64,000 bases of DNA from Lumnitzera littorea (Eukaryota; Streptophyta; Magnoliopsida; Myrtales; Combretaceae). The notes below the pieces were generated by a model, which searched no databases, was not told where the DNA came from, and was given only the letters and a program-made list of their open reading frames with translations. Position 1 is the stretch's first letter. Each line of letters begins with the position of its first letter. Shown one piece after another: positions 59,640 through 64,000 of this stretch. The stretch covers positions 88,039,872 to 88,103,871 of the forward strand of contig JAMXBB010000001.1 in NCBI GenBank assembly GCA_024138015.1, given 5' to 3'. The translations under genes were made by a program, and so were the position numbers.

Positions 59640-61000
59640 GCTGATATCTGGAGAGCACATGAAGATATGTTTGTTTGTTTACATGTTTGTGTTGTTCCTA
59701 AGCTAGTTTTGTGTAGCTTATTTTCGTTTGGTTGTATGGCAATTGAACTTATTTCCCAAATATCATGTAGGAATATGTGTTTTTCCCGTTTGACTTGATT
59801 TGTTTCGGTTTGTCTTCATAGCATGAAAGGTCAAAACTAATTGACTGATCTGTTTCCATTATGAGATGATGTTAATGAAATGTTTTGTTAGCCATGCAAT
59901 CCTTTTTACTTTATTTTATTCCATTATAGTGTTCATCATTAACATATAATTTATAGAAAGTATGAACACAGTCCTTATGTAATCTTTTCTAATAAGGAAA
60001 ATCTTCTGAACTTTTCTAAGCCTTTTCTGTAAGGATGACGAACAAATTATAAAGCAATAATCTTTAAGTCCTATATCTAATGGGCAACGAGAAAGGACAT
60101 CCTTAGATATCTGTGTCCTAAGTGAGAACGATGAGATCTAAAAACCTTAAACCCTTATAAGGGCGATAGGTTTGAAGGTTATAAATCCTTTTAAGGATAA
60201 CGAGCCTATGATCTAAAATCATTTTAAGGATGTTAAATTGTAAGCTATAAGTCTTCTTAAGGACGATGAGCCAAAAGCTATAAGTCCTCTTAAGGACAAC
60301 GAGCCAAAGGCTATAAACCCTCTTAAGGACGATGAGCCCAAGGATATAAATCCTCTTAAGGATGACCAACCATAGATTACAAATCTTCCTTAAGGTAACA
60401 AACAAAAGCATAATTCTGAAGACCCAAGTTAACAAAGGGAGTAATGCTTTGATACTAACCAAGGATTAACAAGCTAATTTGGGGATTAAGAGCCCCAAAT
60501 CCAATAAATGGACAATGGGTTATCTAAAGATCCCAAGCTATTAAATAAATAACATAAACTAGTTGGTGGACAATTTAGATTAGTTGAACAACACGACTAA
60601 AGGTCATCAATAAGGTACCAAAGATTGATTGCACTAACATTTAGTAGTGCAAAGGCAACTTCAACACTCTAATAAAGAAGAAAAAAGAAGGTCTTTCGAA
60701 AATATAACTTACAATACTAAGGTTAGCATACTGACCTTAAAGCAAATTTGTAATAGAAATGTAAATAATATGCAAAAAGATATCATTAGCCTGGAACTGT
60801 GGCAAGAGGGACATCTCAAATATCAGAGCCTTAAGAAATATCTGGTAACAGGATGATTACACTTACAACCGAAATGGAAACCAAGCATTTCGTGGTTCAA
60901 AAATGCTGAATCTCGTCTCAATCATCATCTATCAGGACTCTTTGGTATAAGTTCTTTGGGTTGGACAGGGCATTTAATACATGTCACTATCCCCGGAGTT
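59640..61000. other. Element D 3' untranslated region
   Basis: Non-coding stretch between pol and the PPT, about 1.36 kb, holding the 33-bp repeats at 60151-60390. Long 3' UTRs are usual in Tat elements. Confidence 0.6.
60151..60390. repeat. 33-bp tandem repeat in element D 3' UTR
   Basis: At least six in-phase units with boundaries at 60189, 60222, 60255, 60288, 60321 and 60354. The typical unit starts TCTTAAGGACGATGAGCC and ends CTATAAGTCC or a variant; the three units at 60255-60353 are the most alike. The 33-bp period makes an 11-residue repeat in an open minus-strand frame (60118-60462), which is a by-product, not a gene. Confidence 0.9.
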
Positions 61001-61011
61001 AAGGGGGAATA
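61001..61011 (+). other. Polypurine tract of element D
   Basis: AAGGGGGAATA immediately before TGTTTGATGA. Confidence 0.6.
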
Positions 61012-63369
61012 TGTTTGATGAAATAATTTCTTAGATGTTTTACTACATCTCGAAAGGTTAACACCCCTTTTTACAAGTTAGTGGAATCTTTATGTCCAAA
61101 ACCTTAATTTAAGCATCATTTATTTGGGACTTCCCAAGGATCAAGGGCTACCATTCTAACCTAATGAGCATTAGTTAGAAGGTTAGGTGCTATGACTTCT
61201 TGGACTTTAGGAGTCTCATCTCCTTCTTCTACATTAGGGAGATCAACCGCTGTTAAGTCCTATTTCTATTTTCCTTAATTTAACTTATATTAAGCCTAGT
61301 CCACTTAATATAAATTACTCGATATTAAATTGAGGAAACATTTTTCTTTAAAAAATTGTTTAAAAAAATGGGAGTTGTTAACCAATTATACAAGTAACAA
61401 AATGAAATTAGGGTTTTCGATTGAAAAAACCTTAATTTAGCCATTAGTATACAAATATTCTAAAAAAATAACTTTTAGAAAATTAACAAAAAAAAAAACT
61501 TAGTAAGGGGCTAACCTATTAACACTAAGCACTATGTAAAAATAAAAAAACTAATGGACTTTATTTTTTATAATTTTTCTAAAAGTGCTAAGATATATAT
61601 AGAATTGCAAAAATATATTTAAAATGAATTTTTTTATGATTTTTTATTACGAATTTTCAAGAAAAAGAAAAAAAAATTATTTTTTATATGGTTGCCTCAA
61701 AGGTGCCTACGTAATCGCTAGTCTAAGATTAAACCAATGTAATTCTATTTTTTTTAAAAAAATATTTAGTTGTTGGATCTTTTTTAAAGAAATCAAGCCA
61801 GATTTACATTAGTTATCAAATTATTATTTAAAAAAAACCCTAAAAATATCTAATTTCGCAAACCTATTTTAAAAAAAAAATAACTAACTAACTAAATCTT
61901 TTGAATACTCCAATTAAGATTTTTTTTTATTTTTTTAAAAAACTACTACATGCTAAAAAAAAAAAATTCTAAATCTTAAATGTAAGATATATTAAGATAC
62001 ATATCTTCTTCAAAGATATGAATATCGAAGAAAAGATATGCAACTTTAAAAAAATATATATAATTTTGGGTAAAAACACAATTTAACTAAAAAAACATGA
62101 AATTTATCGATTTATCTAAAAAATTTTTGCAAAACTACATTGACCTATAGTCTATTAAAATTTACAAAAAAAAAAAAAAACCTGCACTAAAAAATAAGTT
62201 AGAAAAATAAAATGATTAATTAAAAAAATAATTAAATAAAATAATTTACCTAATTACCTAAATGGGTTAGATCGTGTGTGAACTGATCGTAGACAATATG
62301 TTGAAGTGATGGAGTGTATGATCATGTGTTCGTGCTAGATGTAGACGTGCACTTAAGTGTTGATGGACGTGCAACATGTGCTTAGAATAGTAGATATGTG
62401 TATTGTGTTGCACGATTTGGACAGCACTGTAGTTGTGCAAAGTGTTCTAATCGTATCAATGTATAAAGTGCCCTAGTCGTACAACGTAGGTAATTGCTCT
62501 ATACGTAGCTACGTATGTAATTGTTTTATACATGGTTGTGTGGACCATGTGTGCTTTGTTGTGTCCTAATCGTAGATAGTTTAGCATACGAGTGGCTATA
62601 TGACGTATATGTATGTTGTGAAGTGTAGTGGATTAAGTGGTCAGTGGATAATATGTGGCAATATGATTGATGAGTGTGTACAGCAGTGTGTGTGATCATG
62701 TGTAGTAGTAAGGGAAATGGATTGCAATTTGTGTTGGTGTTTATGTGTGATTGGTTGTGTTACGTATTGACTAGGACATGATGTATGAGTTTGAAAACAT
62801 CTATTTTTATAACCTATTGTCCACTATTTATAAGCCATCAATTCAGATTTTTTTTATCTAAACAAATCTAAGATATGATGATACGATAAAACCCAATTTG
62901 GATTCATTGAAAATTCAATACAATTTTTAGAAACCTTATGTGGATTTGGGCTTTCTATCTTAGGCTTAATTCAATACATTTTAATTCAACTCAAAATATA
63001 TGCTAGCTCATTTAATAATTCCTAAGTCTATTTAAATTAGCCTAATATAAAATAGATAAAAATCCTCTTTATATTGGACCAATCTACAAAAATATTTTAA
63101 TGAAGCCCAACTATTTAAGACTCGGAATTTATTAAATTGAATGTACATTTATAACTATTGTTCAATCCAACCCTAAGCGACTTGACTCGAATCTATTTGA
63201 CACTTATATTTTTTTTTTCAACTTTCATTTATTTTATTTTTATTTTTATTTTTTTAGTTATTCTTTTTTCAAATCAATTTTTTCATTTTTTTATTTTTTA
63301 TAAACTTTGCTTAAAAGTTCAAAAGAGACTGAAATTAAAATAAAAGGTAACAAAAATAAGGTATCTACA
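61012..63369 (+). repeat. Presumed 3' LTR of element D
   Basis: Starts TGTTTGATGA after the PPT. I place its end at TCTACA (63369) because AAGGTATCTACA followed by CTGCCCCTCTTTG recalls the end of long plant LTRs, but no second copy is in the window. It includes a very A/T-rich part (61320-62260) and a G/T-rich part (62265-62770). No genes inside. Confidence 0.4.
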
Positions 63370-64000
63370 ACTGCCCCTCTTTGTAGTGAAGTTTGTAAAA
63401 ACTTTGCTATAAAGACATAAAAGACACACTCGTTTTTACATAGTCCTAACTTGAATTGGAAAGGTAAGGACTTTGATTGTCAAGGTAAGAACTTTGATTG
63501 TCAAACAAATTGGGTCCCAACTTGAAAGGTAGGGTATCCTTAAGAGGATAGATCTCTTTAAGGACCTATTGCTCAAAAGGATTGATCTTTCAAAGATAAG
63601 ATAGAATGATGCTTTATTAAGACAAAATAGAATCTATCGAGCAAGTGATCCAAGATTTCTTTAAAAAATATAAAGGATAGGATAATACTCTTATGAGTAG
63701 GTGATCTTAAAATAGAGTAGATAGGAGAGTGTAAACCCCACGAAATCTCGATAACCCACAAGTGAAATTGAATGAAAGAGTCCTTGGATAGTCCCTAGAA
63801 CTACCACAAACATGATAATAATACCTAAGTAAAGGAATCAAATTCTAAGTGTTCAACCAAAACCCTAATTGAAGTGAGCCCCAAAAACCTAACTAAACAA
63901 GCAAGAACCCTAGAACGTCATTAAAACCCTAAAATGACCATCTAACCTTAATTAAGCGATAAAGTACCTTATTGTCACCAATAAATACTAATAATAAGGT
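63370..64000. other. Unassigned DNA at the right edge
   Basis: Contains a short direct repeat (AAGGTAAGGACTTTGATTGTC then AAGGTAAGAACTTTGATTGTC, written here in parts: AAGGTAAG(G/A)ACTTTG near 63461 and 63483). No gene seen; it could be flank of element D or more of its LTR. Confidence 0.35.

Larger units (their letters stand above)
49128..63369 (+). mobile_element. Element D: Tat-lineage Ty3/gypsy retrotransposon, 5' part missing, interrupted
   Basis: RT part 1 (49128-49825), a 7.5-kb nested LTR insertion, then RT end/RNase H, a second (archaeal-type) RNase H, integrase (57285-59630), a long 3' UTR with 33-bp tandem repeats, PPT, and a presumed 3' LTR from 61012. The extra RNase H and tandem-repeat 3' UTR are known marks of the Tat lineage. 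The 5' LTR, gag and protease are absent; element C sits at the left break. The right end is uncertain. Confidence 0.75.

Noticed and set aside
60151..60390. CRISPR-like regular repeats
   Set aside because: Units are contiguous with no spacers, and the genome is a plant.
60118..60462. 114-codon minus-strand frame with an 11-residue repeat
   Set aside because: Direct result of a 33-bp tandem repeat in a retrotransposon 3' UTR; not a protein gene.

Overview
The window is plant nuclear DNA, almost certainly from a eudicot (a flowering-plant hydrolase exon, plant-type LINE and Ty3/gypsy lineages, AT-rich intergenic sequence, C-to-T/G-to-A decay typical of methylated repeats). It is gene-poor. Only one stretch looks like a working host gene: the first exon of a proline-iminopeptidase-like alpha/beta hydrolase (1727-2078, minus strand), whose later exons would lie beyond the left edge. 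A second host-derived piece, one exon of a BRAHMA-type SNF2 ATPase with its splice sites but a frameshift (18117-18322, minus), is an isolated pseudogene fragment.

Everything else that can be named is transposable-element DNA in layers. A degenerate L1-type LINE fills about 3.38-8.99 kb (minus). A 2.96-kb solo LTR with a perfect TSD sits at 10734-13690. The 14-17 kb stretch holds tRNA-derived SINE-like pieces, microsatellites and a diverged triplication. Element A (20903-27700), a decayed Ty3/gypsy element resembling the CRM clade, has an inverted LTR piece inside its 3' LTR. A long-TIR, Mutator-like non-autonomous DNA element (29822-30776) lies in one copy of a tandem duplication whose other copy is the empty site.

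From 33.6 kb to about 63.4 kb the window is one nested stack. Element B (CRM-like, 33618-41145) abuts the protease end of element C (Galadriel-like chromovirus, 41146-49127), which abuts the reverse transcriptase of element D (Tat-lineage, 49128 to about 63369). B carries a 1266-bp LTR insertion in its RT. C carries a CRM-like solo LTR in its integrase, itself split by a 3.4-kb solo LTR. D carries a 3.8-kb solo LTR in its RT/RNase H region, itself split by a 3.7-kb solo LTR of the same family in opposite orientation. The left parts of D and C and the U3 of B's 5' LTR are all missing at one point near 33617, which a single deletion would explain.

No element is intact: reading frames carry many stops and several catalytic residues are lost, mostly by transitions. 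I found no CRISPR array, rRNA, convincing tRNA gene or bacterial-type operon. I did not find a new biological system; what is notable is the nesting history and the two host-gene fragments. Clade names rest on recalled family motifs, not on a search.
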